From NCBI GenBank assembly GCA_947475895.1, contig CANJMF010000002.1:248001-312000 (forward strand): a stretch of DNA of 64,000 bases, given 5' to 3'. The notes beneath the pieces are model-generated. The model was not told the origin of the DNA. It worked only from the letters and a program-made list of their open reading frames with translations, and ran no database searches. Every line of letters begins with the position of its first letter. The first letter of the stretch is position 1. Shown in pieces: positions 1 through 8,557 of this stretch. The stretch is from Fidelibacterota bacterium. Its GTDB lineage: Bacteria > Pseudomonadota > Alphaproteobacteria > Rhodospirillales > Rhodospirillaceae. A program made the position numbers and the translations under genes.

Positions 1-2
1 GG

Positions 3-2177
3 CAATGCCGTATCCGCAGCGCGAGCGCGAAAAAGCGTTGCTGGGTCAAGACCAAAGACAACGTGGTCATCAAAACCTGGATCAAAGTCGCCCGCGACAA
101 CAAGGTCACCATCTACGTTCCGCACCAAGATATCGGGCAGGGGTCGTTCACCGGCCTCGGGCAGATGGCCGCCGACGAGATGGATGCCGACTGGGCCCTG
201 GTTTCGGTGCTCGAAGCCCCCGCGCATGAAGCCTTTGCCAATGGCGCCATGATCACAGGCATGGCCGGCGATCTCGGCGTATCCGATGGTTTGCTCTCCA
301 CGCTTGGTTTCGTGATTCCCAAAGTCGCCCGCGCTGTGGGCCTCATGCTCACCGGCGGCAGCAGTTCGATCCGCGCCACCGGCCAATACGCCATGCGCCC
401 GGCTGGCGCTGCCGCACGCGCAGTGTTCATCGAAGCAGCGGCCAAGACCTGGAATCTTCCTGCGTCCGAACTGCAAGCCGCCAATAGCCGTGTGACTCAT
501 GCGTCGTCCGGCAAAAGCATCACCTACGGCGAACTCATCGATACGGCCGCCACCATCACACCGCCGTCGTCGCCGCGCCTCAAAACCCCCGAGCAATACA
601 CGCTCATCGGAAAGTCCGTGCCCCGCATCGACATTCCGGAAAAGGTCAACGGCACCGCCAAATACGCCATCGATACGCGCCTGCCTGAAATGAAGTACGC
701 CGCCATCCGTCATAGCCCCGTCTTCGGCGGCACGCTTGATAGCGTCGACGATGCTGCCGTGCTCAAGATGCCCGGCGTTACGCGCGTTCTCAAACTTCCG
801 GCGACCAAGGGCACGATGATGAGCCCGGGCGACGGTGACGTCGCTGTCGTCGTTGTGGCCAATAACACGTGGCGCGCCGAGAATGCCGTGCGCGCGCTCA
901 CGGTCAATTTCGGCCCCGGCCTCAACGGTAACCTCTCCACGGCCTCCATGTTCGCCGGCTTCGACACCGCTGTGTCGACGCCGCCGAAGAAAGATCTCCA
1001 CAAGCAAGGCGACGTCGGCAAGGTCATGAACGCCGCCGGCGCCAAGATCGTCGAAGCGCGCTACCGTGCGCCGTTCCTCGATCATGCCGGCATGGAACCG
1101 CTCTCGACCACGGCGCTCGTACGTGCCGACGGAACAGCCGAACTGTGGGTCGGATCGCAAGTGCCGCTCATGGCGCGCGGCGCTGTCGCCGACGCCCTCG
1201 GCCTCAAGGCCGAGAATGTGCTTGTTCACAATCACCGCATGGGCGGCGGCTTCGGCCGGCGTCTGCATGTGGATTTCATCGTGCAAGCGGCGCGTGTCGC
1301 CGCTGAAATGCCGGGCACGCCCGTCAAACTCACCTGGAGCCGAGAAGAAAGTATTCAACACGGCAAGTATCGTCCTGCCTCCGTCAGCCGCTTCAAAACC
1401 GCTGTGGACGCCGAGGGCTATCCCGTCGCTTGGGAGAATGTCTACAACTGGCACGACGACGACGCCGCCAAAATTCCTTACGGCGTTGCCGATCAACACA
1501 TCGGTTATGTCGAGGCGACCGCGCCAGTCCCCAACGGTCCCTGGCGCAGCGTCGGCCACTCGCGCCATCCTTTCTTCACCGAATCATTCATCGACGAACT
1601 GGCCAATGCGGCCGGCGTCGATCCTTACGCGTATCGCGCCAAACTGCTGACCAACGCCCCCCGCCACCGCGCGGTGCTCGATCTCGCGGCCGAGAAGGGG
1701 AATTGGGGTTCGCCCATGCCCAAAGGGTCCGGGCGCGGTATCGCCGTGCACGAAGCTTTCGGTTCCATCGCCGCTCAAGTGGCGGAGGTTACCGTCGTCA
1801 ATGGCGAACTGAAGGTGAATCGCATCGTATGCGCCATCGATTGCGGCCAAGCCATCAATCCTGACGCTGTCGTTGCGCAGGTTCAAGGCGGCGCGCTGTA
1901 TGGCCTATCGGCGGCTCTGTATGGCGAGATCACGCTGGCCGGCGGTCGTGTCGAGCAATCCAACTTCCACGACTACCGCTCGCTGCTCCTGCAAGATGCG
2001 CCGGCGGTCGAAGTCCACATCATCAACTCCGGTGCCGCCCTCGGCGGCGTCGGCGAACCCGGAACACCCTGCGTGGCCCCGGCGATCGCCAACGCCCTCT
2101 TCGCCGCCACCGGCCAACGCGCCCGCGAGTTGCCGGTGAAGGTGCAAACAGCTACAGCGACCGAAAGCGCGGCGTAG
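3..2177 (+). CDS. Molybdopterin-binding subunit of an xanthine dehydrogenase/IorB-type oxidoreductase (5' end outside window)
   Basis: Large catalytic subunit of a molybdenum hydroxylase of the isoquinoline 1-oxidoreductase beta / aldehyde oxidase type. The frame is open from the first bases, so the start and any Tat signal lie upstream; an internal GTG at 63 is unlikely to be the start because the preceding residues still read like the family. Visible family features are [19 protein letters not shown] near the beginning, the cofactor-binding stretch MGGGFGRR (about nt 1240-1260) and the C-terminal [19 protein letters not shown], whose Glu is the catalytic base position in this family. These enzymes hydroxylate N-heterocycles or aldehydes together with a small 2Fe-2S subunit, which would lie upstream. 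The substrate cannot be told. Confidence 0.9.
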   Translation, partial: QCRIRSASAKKRCWVKTKDNVVIKTWIKVARDNKVTIYVPHQDIGQGSFTGLGQMAADEMDADWALVSVLEAPAHEAFANGAMITGMAGDLGVSDGLLSTLGFVIPKVARAVGLMLTGGSSSIRATGQYAMRPAGAAARAVFIEAAAKTWNLPASELQAANSRVTHASSGKSITYGELIDTAATITPPSSPRLKTPEQYTLIGKSVPRIDIPEKVNGTAKYAIDTRLPEMKYAAIRHSPVFGGTLDSVDDAAVLKMPGVTRVLKLPATKGTMMSPGDGDVAVVVVANNTWRAENAVRALTVNFGPGLNGNLSTASMFAGFDTAVSTPPKKDLHKQGDVGKVMNAAGAKIVEARYRAPFLDHAGMEPLSTTALVRADGTAELWVGSQVPLMARGAVADALGLKAENVLVHNHRMGGGFGRRLHVDFIVQAARVAAEMPGTPVKLTWSREESIQHGKYRPASVSRFKTAVDAEGYPVAWENVYNWHDDDAAKIPYGVADQHIGYVEATAPVPNGPWRSVGHSRHPFFTESFIDELANAAGVDPYAYRAKLLTNAPRHRAVLDLAAEKGNWGSPMPKGSGRGIAVHEAFGSIAAQVAEVTVVNGELKVNRIVCAIDCGQAINPDAVVAQVQGGALYGLSAALYGEITLAGGRVEQSNFHDYRSLLLQDAPAVEVHIINSGAALGGVGEPGTPCVAPAIANALFAATGQRARELPVKVQTATATESAA

Positions 2178-2349
2178 AGGCGGCCAACTGATCTTTGGGG
2201 GCTGCGATCACGTCGCCAAGTATTTCGGCGATGCGGGCGCAGTTTGCAAAGCAGCTGGAGGTGCGGCGATAATCTTCCCATACTCGCATGAAGCGTTGGA
2301 TGGCTAGGTCAATATCCTTGCGCTTCGTTTTCTTACGCGGAGTCTGGCA

Positions 2350-3165
2350 ATGGTATCGGCCGACAAACCTAAGGCCAAATTCGTTTACTATTACTGTGAT
2401 GAGTCATCACATGTACTAGGGCACGACTTCATGGCTGTTGGCGGCATCGCTGTCCCCGATTACGGCATCGCTTCCATTAAAGCTGAGCTTGCGGCAATCA
2501 AAATGCGGAAAGGAATCCCGTCTGAGTCCGAAATTAAGTGGTCTAAAACTTCGAGCTTTGATTGCGGAGAAACCGAATACGCAAAGTACTTGGCCGAATT
2601 AGTTAAGGCCGGGAAAGTGCATTTTCATATTCGCTTTGCTCCCTTTCGCCAATACAGTCACAAATTAAGCGGCCCGCTCAGACACATAGATACCACCAGT
2701 AAAATGCACTATCAGCTTCTGCTGTATCGTGCTCTCAAGTTCTACGGTCCCCGCTATAAGCTGCGGATTTATCCTGATGGCGGCGATTGCACCCACAATC
2801 TTCGGCAGTTCCTTCCGGTTTTATTAGACGAAGGAACCAACCGACACGGCGCTAAACCGAATTGCATTGATGCACTTGAGCAACGCGATTCCAATGTCGA
2901 GCCGCTGTTGCAGTTGTTAGATGTTACGCTCGGCGCTTTCACGGCGGTGCGAAACAACAGGCATCTTTCATCTGAGACTAAAGAGCCCAAAAGGAAATTG
3001 GCGGAGATGGTGCTCGCTCTGCATGGCAATCCCGATGTCACCGCAAATATTCCGGCAGATCCGTTCGGGCAATTCACCGTAGCGATGCAAGCGTTTTCAA
3101 TCTGGAATGTGGATAAACCGAAGGGGCCGAAAAAGACCCCGAAACTCCAGGGTCTAAACTGGTAA
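2350..3165 (+). CDS. DUF3800 domain protein (copy 1)
   Basis: A 271-residue protein of the uncharacterised DUF3800 family. The family's N-terminal acidic motif is present as YYYCDESSH around residues 13-21, followed by FMAVGGIAVPD, an EIKWSKTS segment near residue 60, and a C-terminal LLQLLDVTLGAFTAVRNNR block. A clear homolog lies at 50675-51472 with the same blocks in the same order. Base composition is visibly more AT-rich than the flanking oxidoreductase and parC genes, which suggests transfer. No partner gene is adjacent. The motif layout recalls nuclease-like folds, but no activity is established, so function is left open. The start ATG agrees with the position of the first conserved block. 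Confidence 0.8.
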   Translation: MVSADKPKAKFVYYYCDESSHVLGHDFMAVGGIAVPDYGIASIKAELAAIKMRKGIPSESEIKWSKTSSFDCGETEYAKYLAELVKAGKVHFHIRFAPFRQYSHKLSGPLRHIDTTSKMHYQLLLYRALKFYGPRYKLRIYPDGGDCTHNLRQFLPVLLDEGTNRHGAKPNCIDALEQRDSNVEPLLQLLDVTLGAFTAVRNNRHLSSETKEPKRKLAEMVLALHGNPDVTANIPADPFGQFTVAMQAFSIWNVDKPKGPKKTPKLQGLNW

Positions 3166-3248
3166 CAACCTCGGAGCACGCTTAAAACGTGCGCGACGAT
3201 TCTTCACGGATGTCAAGCATTCAAGGCACCCTCGGCCGGCGGGCCCCA

Positions 3249-3339
3249 TAAGTTCATGGGCTCGTTTTTCTTTTTTGCATCGCTTTGAAACGTCACGTAA
3301 AAGGGCGTTCTGGACCCTAAGTTCATGGGGTCGTTTTTC
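3249..3339 (+). repeat. Pair of 22-bp direct repeats upstream of parC
   Basis: The sequence TAAGTTCATGGGNTCGTTTTTC occurs at 3249-3270 (N=C) and at 3318-3339 (N=G), 69 bp apart, in the gap between the DUF3800 gene and parC. The second copy ends 24 bp before the parC start codon. The bases between the copies differ. It could be a regulatory site pair or part of a dispersed intergenic repeat; nothing in the sequence decides this. Confidence 0.7.
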
Positions 3340-3363
3340 GTAAGTGGGCGACAATCGCGACCG

Positions 3364-5646
3364 ATGGCTAAAGCTGCCGTACCCAAACCGCCTGAAGACA
3401 TCCGCGATACGCCGCTCGCCGAAGCGTTGGGTGAGCGCTATCTGGCCTATGCGCTGTCGACCATTGTCTCGCGCTCGCTGCCCGATGTGCGCGATGGCCT
3501 GAAGCCTGTGCACCGCCGCGTGCTGTTCGCCATGCGCCAGTTGAAGCTCGACCCGGCCGGCGGTTTCAAGAAATGCGCCCGCGTGGTCGGCGACGTCATC
3601 GGTAAGTATCACCCGCACGGCGACTCATCCGTGTACGAAGCCCTGGTGCGCCTCGCACAGGATTTTGCCGTGCGCTACCAACTGGTCGAAGGCCAAGGCA
3701 ACTTCGGCAACATCGACGGCGATAACGCCGCCGCCATGCGATACACCGAAGCGAAACTCACGCCCTTCGCGGCGGCACTCATGGACGGCATCGACGACGA
3801 CGCGGTCGATCTGCGCCCCACCTATGACGGCGAAGAGTCCGAGCCGGTCGTCATGCCCGCCGCTGTACCCAATCTTCTGGCGAACGGTTCGTCGGGCATC
3901 GCCGTTGGCATGGCCACCAACATTCCGCCCCATAACGTGGGCGAGTTGTGTGACGCAGCACTGCATCTCATCAAAACGCCCAACGCCCAAGTCCGCACGC
4001 TGGTGGACTACATCGGCGGGCCTGATTTTCCCACCGGCGGCGTGCTGGTCGAAAACCGCGAGACCATCGTCGAGGCTTATAAAACCGGGCGCGGGTCGTT
4101 GCGTGTGCGCGCCAAATGGGCCGAAGAGAAACTCGCCCACGGCCAATACCAAATCGCCATCAGCGAAATTCCTTACCAAGTGCCGAAGGCGCGCGTGATC
4201 GAACGCATCGCGGCGCTTATGGAAGAAAAGAAGCTGCCCTTCCTGGCCGACATCCGCGATGAGTCGACGGAAGACGTGCGCATCATTCTGGAACCCAAGT
4301 CGCGCACGGTCGATGCGACCCAGTTGATGGAACAACTGTTCCGCCAGACCGAGCTGGAAGTCCGCTTCGGCATCAACATGAACGTCCTGGGCGCCGACGG
4401 TATCCCGCGCGTTATGGACCTGCGCGAAGTGCTGCAAGCCTGGCTCGATCACCGTCAGGTCGTGCTGGTGCGCCGCTCCAAATTCCGCCTGGCCGAGATC
4501 GTGCGCCGGCTCGAACTGCTCGAAGGTTATTTGATCGCTTACCTCAATCTCGATGAGGTTATCCGCATCATCCGCACCGAGGACGAGCCAAAGCCGGTGC
4601 TGATCAAAAAGTTCAAACTCACCGACAACCAGGCCGAAGCCATTCTCAACATGCGCCTGCGGTCTTTGCGCAAGCTCGAGGAATTCGAGATCAAGACCGA
4701 GCACAAAAGCCTCTCGGGCGAGAAGAAAGACCTGACCGATTTGCTCAAAGACGAAAAGCGTCAATGGCAAGTCATCGCCGATCAAGTGAAGGACGTCAAA
4801 AAGCAGTTCGGCCAAAATACGCCACTGGGCAAGCGCCGCACTGAATTGGCCGAAGCACCCGCCGCCGTGATTGTGCCCATCGAACAGCTCGTCGAGAAAG
4901 AGCCCGTCACCGTGGTCCTCTCTTCGAAAGGCTGGATCCGCGCCATGAAGGGCCACAAGGATCTGATCGAAGACGACTTGAAGTTCAAGGAAGGCGATGC
5001 CTTCCAGGCCGCCGTCAAAGCGCAGTCCACCGATAAGCTTTTGATGTTCGCATCCGACGGGCGTTTTTACACCGTCGCCGCCGATCGTTTGCCGCCGGGC
5101 CGTGGGTTCGGCGAGCCAATTCGCTTGTTGGTCGACATGCCCAACGACGCCGAAATCGTTTCGCTATTCGTCTATAATCGCGAGCAGAAATTCCTCGTTG
5201 TCTCCAGCGCGGGCCGTGGCTTCATCGTGCCGTCGGAGCAGGTTTTCGCGCAGACCAAAAACGGCAAGCAAGCCCTCAATCTCACCGACGGCGAGAAGGG
5301 CGTGGTGTGCGCACCAATGCCCGGCACTGCCGGTACGGGCTCGGATTTATTGGGCGGCAAGCCCGCGACTCACATCGCCATCATCGGCCACAACCGCAAA
5401 CTTCTGATTTTCAAAATCGACGACGTTCCCGAAATGGGCCGTGGCCGCGGCGTGATTTTGCAACGCTACAAAGACGGCGGCACCGCCGACGCAAAACCGT
5501 TCAACCTCAAAGACGGCCTCAGTTGGCAGTCCGGCAGCGGCGTACGTGTGGAAACCGATCTCAAGGAATGGGTCGGCGAGCGTGCGCAAGCCGGGCGTTT
5601 ACCGCCCAAAGGCTTCAGCCGCGAAACGAAGCCTTTCAGCAATTAG
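3364..5646 (+). CDS. parC: DNA topoisomerase IV subunit A
   Basis: Type IIA topoisomerase breakage-reunion subunit that decatenates daughter chromosomes together with ParE. The 760-residue product has the winged-helix domain with the active-site tyrosine in [11 protein letters not shown] (Tyr127, codon 3742-3744), the tower and coiled-coil regions, and a C-terminal beta-propeller-like part. It reads as ParC rather than GyrA from the N-terminus ([21 protein letters not shown]) and the short C-terminal domain. An in-frame codon at 3325 would add 13 residues, but those overlap the direct-repeat region and do not resemble the family, so ATG 3364 is chosen. The QRDR-equivalent stretch [14 protein letters not shown] is intact. 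parE is not in the window. Confidence 0.95.
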   Translation: MAKAAVPKPPEDIRDTPLAEALGERYLAYALSTIVSRSLPDVRDGLKPVHRRVLFAMRQLKLDPAGGFKKCARVVGDVIGKYHPHGDSSVYEALVRLAQDFAVRYQLVEGQGNFGNIDGDNAAAMRYTEAKLTPFAAALMDGIDDDAVDLRPTYDGEESEPVVMPAAVPNLLANGSSGIAVGMATNIPPHNVGELCDAALHLIKTPNAQVRTLVDYIGGPDFPTGGVLVENRETIVEAYKTGRGSLRVRAKWAEEKLAHGQYQIAISEIPYQVPKARVIERIAALMEEKKLPFLADIRDESTEDVRIILEPKSRTVDATQLMEQLFRQTELEVRFGINMNVLGADGIPRVMDLREVLQAWLDHRQVVLVRRSKFRLAEIVRRLELLEGYLIAYLNLDEVIRIIRTEDEPKPVLIKKFKLTDNQAEAILNMRLRSLRKLEEFEIKTEHKSLSGEKKDLTDLLKDEKRQWQVIADQVKDVKKQFGQNTPLGKRRTELAEAPAAVIVPIEQLVEKEPVTVVLSSKGWIRAMKGHKDLIEDDLKFKEGDAFQAAVKAQSTDKLLMFASDGRFYTVAADRLPPGRGFGEPIRLLVDMPNDAEIVSLFVYNREQKFLVVSSAGRGFIVPSEQVFAQTKNGKQALNLTDGEKGVVCAPMPGTAGTGSDLLGGKPATHIAIIGHNRKLLIFKIDDVPEMGRGRGVILQRYKDGGTADAKPFNLKDGLSWQSGSGVRVETDLKEWVGERAQAGRLPPKGFSRETKPFSN

Positions 5647-5816
5647 CGCGGAAGCGCGTAGGAATCTGAGTTGGGCGAGGCGCGCGTGCACGGTGACGTG
5701 CTGGAATTGTGCGCGCAGAAATTCTTGGCGGTTCCGGCCAACATGCTCGGAAAATCCGTGCAGCCGCTCAAGGCCGCACACACGCTCACAGCCAAAACGA
5801 CTTTCAAAACACGCAT
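5643..5816 (-). CDS. Small lipoprotein
   Basis: A 57-residue product starting [19 protein letters not shown], a textbook lipoprotein signal with lipobox L-S-G-C, followed by about 38 mature residues containing two further cysteines. A run of G residues lies about 8 nt upstream of the ATG. A frame opening at 5831 would add five residues and spoil the signal. The stop overlaps the parC stop by four bases, so the two genes converge. The mature part matches no family I recognise; small outer-membrane lipoproteins of this size are common in alphaproteobacteria. Confidence 0.6.
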   Translation of the reverse strand: MRVLKVVLAVSVCAALSGCTDFPSMLAGTAKNFCAHNSSTSPCTRASPNSDSYALPR

Positions 5817-5922
5817 CGACGGCCCCCACAATTTGGTGGACCAATCCTATCATCCAAAACCCAGGCACACAAACGGCGGCGCGATGGTAAGCGCCGCCGT
5901 TATATGCCGTGTCGTACGTTAA

Positions 5923-6231
5923 TTAGTCACGACGCGGGTTATTCGGATGGTCGTCGCGGAAATCCGGCACACCGTCGCGATCGCGGTCGCGATGACGGCG
6001 ACTGTTATAATGTTCGCGATAGCGCGTGCGGTACTCGCGAGATTCGCGGCTATTGCGCCATTTATGCCAGACACGGTGGTTGTCGTAGTAACCGTCGCTA
6101 AAAGCCATTGCCACGTTGCCGGTGTCGAAGCTGAAGTTAAATCCATCGGCAGCAGCAGGACCCGTGCTGGCAATCATTGTCACGCCAGTCATGGAACCAA
6201 CCAGCGCCATCGCCATCAAAATCTTTTTCAT
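5923..6231 (-). CDS. Small exported protein with Asp-rich calcium-loop-like C-terminus
   Basis: A 102-residue product. The ATG at 6231 follows a GGAGAG ribosome site and begins a Sec signal peptide (MKKILMAMALVGSMTGVTMI, cleavage probably after A-A-A). The mature protein has aromatic and charged residues, an Arg/Asp/His-rich stretch and ends with DRDRDGVPDFRDDHPNNPRRD-like sequence. The D-x-D-x-D-G-x-x-D pattern resembles EF-hand or thrombospondin type 3 calcium loops, so divalent-cation binding in the periplasm is a reasonable inference. No named family is recognised. A longer frame upstream to 6372 is rejected because the signal peptide and ribosome site fix the start. Confidence 0.65.
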   Translation of the reverse strand: MKKILMAMALVGSMTGVTMIASTGPAAADGFNFSFDTGNVAMAFSDGYYDNHRVWHKWRNSRESREYRTRYREHYNSRRHRDRDRDGVPDFRDDHPNNPRRD

Positions 6232-6432
6232 ATGAACTCTCCTTATGTCGTCGAGCAGCTTTAGAACGGCATCCGACGGAAAATAGTTACGCGCGTTACA
6301 ATTAATACGCGCTACGTGCTGCTGCTGTGATGATCTAAGTCGGGAAACGCGTGCTTCCTGAGGCGGAAACACAGCGGAACCGGGGCAAATGGAAACGGAA
6401 TGTAACAGGTGCGCGTACAGCGCCGCGGGCGG

Positions 6433-7191
6433 TTACGCCAGAGCGTCGGCGAGGAGCGGATCGTCTACGGGAACGTCGAGGCTTTCCCATCCAGCAGGCC
6501 CCAGGGTTTCCAAGGGCTGGAAGCGCGCTTTGTAAGCCATCTTGGCGCTGTCGGAAATCCAATAGCCCAAATAGACATAGGGCAGGCTGACTTTGCGCGC
6601 CTGTTCAATCAGCCACAGCACCACGTAGTTGCCCAAACCGTCGCGGGCGCCAGTGGAATCGAAGAAGCTGTAAACGGCCGAGAGGCCGTCCGACGTGCGA
6701 TCGATCAGGCACACGGCGACCAGCGCGCCGGCACGGTCACGGTATTCGACCATGAACGTATCGATGGGGCTGTCTTCGACCATGGCGCTGTATTCGTAAA
6801 AACCCATGAGCGCCATATCGCTGCCGGCGTGGCGCGACTGTTGATAGCGCGCGAACAGTTCGTATTGCTCGGTCGTGGCGCGCGCCGGAACTTTAATCGC
6901 GACCAGATCCTGGTTTTGCTTCCACAGCCGCGCCAACGAACGGCGGCGTTTAAAATCTTTCACGACCACGCGCACCGGCACGCACGCCTTGCAGCCGGGG
7001 CAAGCCGGCGCATAAGCAATTGAATGGCTGCGACGAAAACCGGAGCGCGCGAGCGCCTCGTGCAATGTCTCCGCACCAGGACCGGACAGTTCGGTCACCA
7101 GTTTGCGTTCTAGGCGTTCGGGTAAGTAGGGACACGGCAAAGGTGCCGTTGTGAAAAAGAACTGCGGACGTTTGAGGGGTGTTTGATCCAT
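6433..7191 (-). CDS. bpt: Aspartate/glutamate leucyltransferase (N-degron pathway)
   Basis: Leucyl-tRNA--protein transferase of the Ate1 fold, which adds Leu to proteins with N-terminal Asp or Glu and thereby targets them to ClpS/ClpAP. The 252-residue product has the family's N-terminal CPYLPERLERKLVTEL and the cysteine cluster YAPACPGCKACVPVRV near residues 60-75. C-terminal family blocks such as GLSAVYSFFD and YVYLGYWI are also present. It is full length and starts at a clean ATG. It lies in the same direction as motB upstream, with a 147-bp gap, so it is probably transcribed separately. Confidence 0.93.
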   Translation of the reverse strand: MDQTPLKRPQFFFTTAPLPCPYLPERLERKLVTELSGPGAETLHEALARSGFRRSHSIAYAPACPGCKACVPVRVVVKDFKRRRSLARLWKQNQDLVAIKVPARATTEQYELFARYQQSRHAGSDMALMGFYEYSAMVEDSPIDTFMVEYRDRAGALVAVCLIDRTSDGLSAVYSFFDSTGARDGLGNYVVLWLIEQARKVSLPYVYLGYWISDSAKMAYKARFQPLETLGPAGWESLDVPVDDPLLADALA

Positions 7192-7338
7192 ATCAGATGA
7201 CGAACAGTGCCTTACGTCCTCACATGAGTCCCGAACCCTCGGGGCTTCAACACTATGACAGTAGCATGACCCTCGGGGCCGATTCTGGCAAGCGCGCCGA
7301 AGCGCTGATTCCGCTCATTTCCACGTACGCCCGTCGCC

Positions 7339-8340
7339 TTATTTTGCGCCGGGCGCCAGGGTTTCGCCAGTCGCGGCATTGGTCGGCGCGGGCGCTCCAC
7401 TGCGCTGCAAGAATGCGGGCAAACGGTCGAAGTCCTCGGGTTTTTTATTCTCGGCGCGAAGAAGAACGATAGACACCCGGCGGTTGCGGGGTGAACGCGG
7501 CTGCTTCGGATCGACCGGATCGCGGTCGGACGCGCCGACAACTTTCGCGATCTGTCGGTCATCGACATTGCCTTCCAGCAGCGCGCGGCGTGTTGCCAGC
7601 GCACGGTCGGACGACAGTTCCCAATTGGTATAGCCGGACGGGTCGATCGCGGTGGACGGATCGGTGTGTCCCGTGATGCTCAACTTGTTGGGCATCTTTT
7701 TCAAAACTTTCGCGACCTGCAGCAGCAGATCTTTGCCGCGCGGATAAAGGTTGGCGCTGCCCGGCGCGAACATATCGACCTTATCCTGATCCATAATCTG
7801 GATACGCACGCCTTCAGGCGTTTGATCGACCATCAAACTGTTGGCGAGGGGCGCCAAATCCGGCACGCCGCTGATGTTTTGCTTTAGCTCTTGGGCGATT
7901 TGTTCGAAATTCTTTTGGTCTTTGGCTTCTTGTGCCGCGCGAACGGCTTCGTCGGTAACTTGCGACTGATTGGGATCTGTTTGATCCTGACCGCCGGCAC
8001 CGATGGACGGCGGCGGCAAAATCACCGCAGCCGTTGAACCGGTGCGCGATTGCGAAGCGCCTTCGCCAACCGTCTGACCGCCGAGCATGCCGCCGGCACC
8101 GCTTTCACGGGTCGAGGCCGCGATCGGCGTGAAGTAATCGGCAACACCATTGAGCTGCTGCTCCGTCACGGCGTTCAACAACCACAACAGAAGAAAGAAG
8201 GCCATCATCGCGGTCACGAAGTCGGCATACGCCACTTTCCACGCGCCGCCGTGGTGACCTTCGCCGCCCTTTTTGATGCGCTTGATGATGATGGGGGCTT
8301 TTTCGCTGCCCGCACCGCCAAAATCAGGACGCTCCGCCAT
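7339..8340 (-). CDS. motB: Flagellar motor protein MotB
   Basis: Peptidoglycan-anchored stator component. The 333-residue protein has a basic N-terminus and a single membrane helix (VTAMMAFFLLLWLLNAV). The proton-binding aspartate position is present at Asp40 in the A-Y-A-D-F-V motif. A Pro/Ser/Gln-rich linker follows, then an OmpA-like peptidoglycan-binding domain (LSITGHTDPST, WELSSDRALATRRALLE, PRNRRVSIVLL). motA, its obligate partner, is not adjacent and not in the window, which is unusual since the two are normally paired. The C-terminal about 25 residues are disordered. The upstream 217-bp gap separates it from the acylase gene. Confidence 0.93.
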   Translation of the reverse strand: MAERPDFGGAGSEKAPIIIKRIKKGGEGHHGGAWKVAYADFVTAMMAFFLLLWLLNAVTEQQLNGVADYFTPIAASTRESGAGGMLGGQTVGEGASQSRTGSTAAVILPPPSIGAGGQDQTDPNQSQVTDEAVRAAQEAKDQKNFEQIAQELKQNISGVPDLAPLANSLMVDQTPEGVRIQIMDQDKVDMFAPGSANLYPRGKDLLLQVAKVLKKMPNKLSITGHTDPSTAIDPSGYTNWELSSDRALATRRALLEGNVDDRQIAKVVGASDRDPVDPKQPRSPRNRRVSIVLLRAENKKPEDFDRLPAFLQRSGAPAPTNAATGETLAPGAK

Positions 8341-8557
8341 TACCCCTGGACCTTCCCGTCCAATAACCCCTGGAAACTCAAGCCTGTACCCTAAAGTGAA
8401 TTATTTACCAGGAGTTTACACGCACAATCACGCGCCGACGGAAATGGCCGCCGCAGCCGGAAAAATACTCCAAATATTACAATGAGATAGCGAGAGGGCT
8501 CCCAACCTTCGTCAGGAAACCTTCCCACGCCAACCCAGGAAAATGGGGAACTGGTGA

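Noticed and set aside
3213-3401. Short minus-strand frames with repeated P-M-N-L
   Set aside because: They only reflect the two direct DNA repeats and overlap the parC start; no ribosome site.
3625-4956. 443-codon minus-strand frame opposite parC
   Set aside because: Antisense shadow of a well-conserved gene; no family features.
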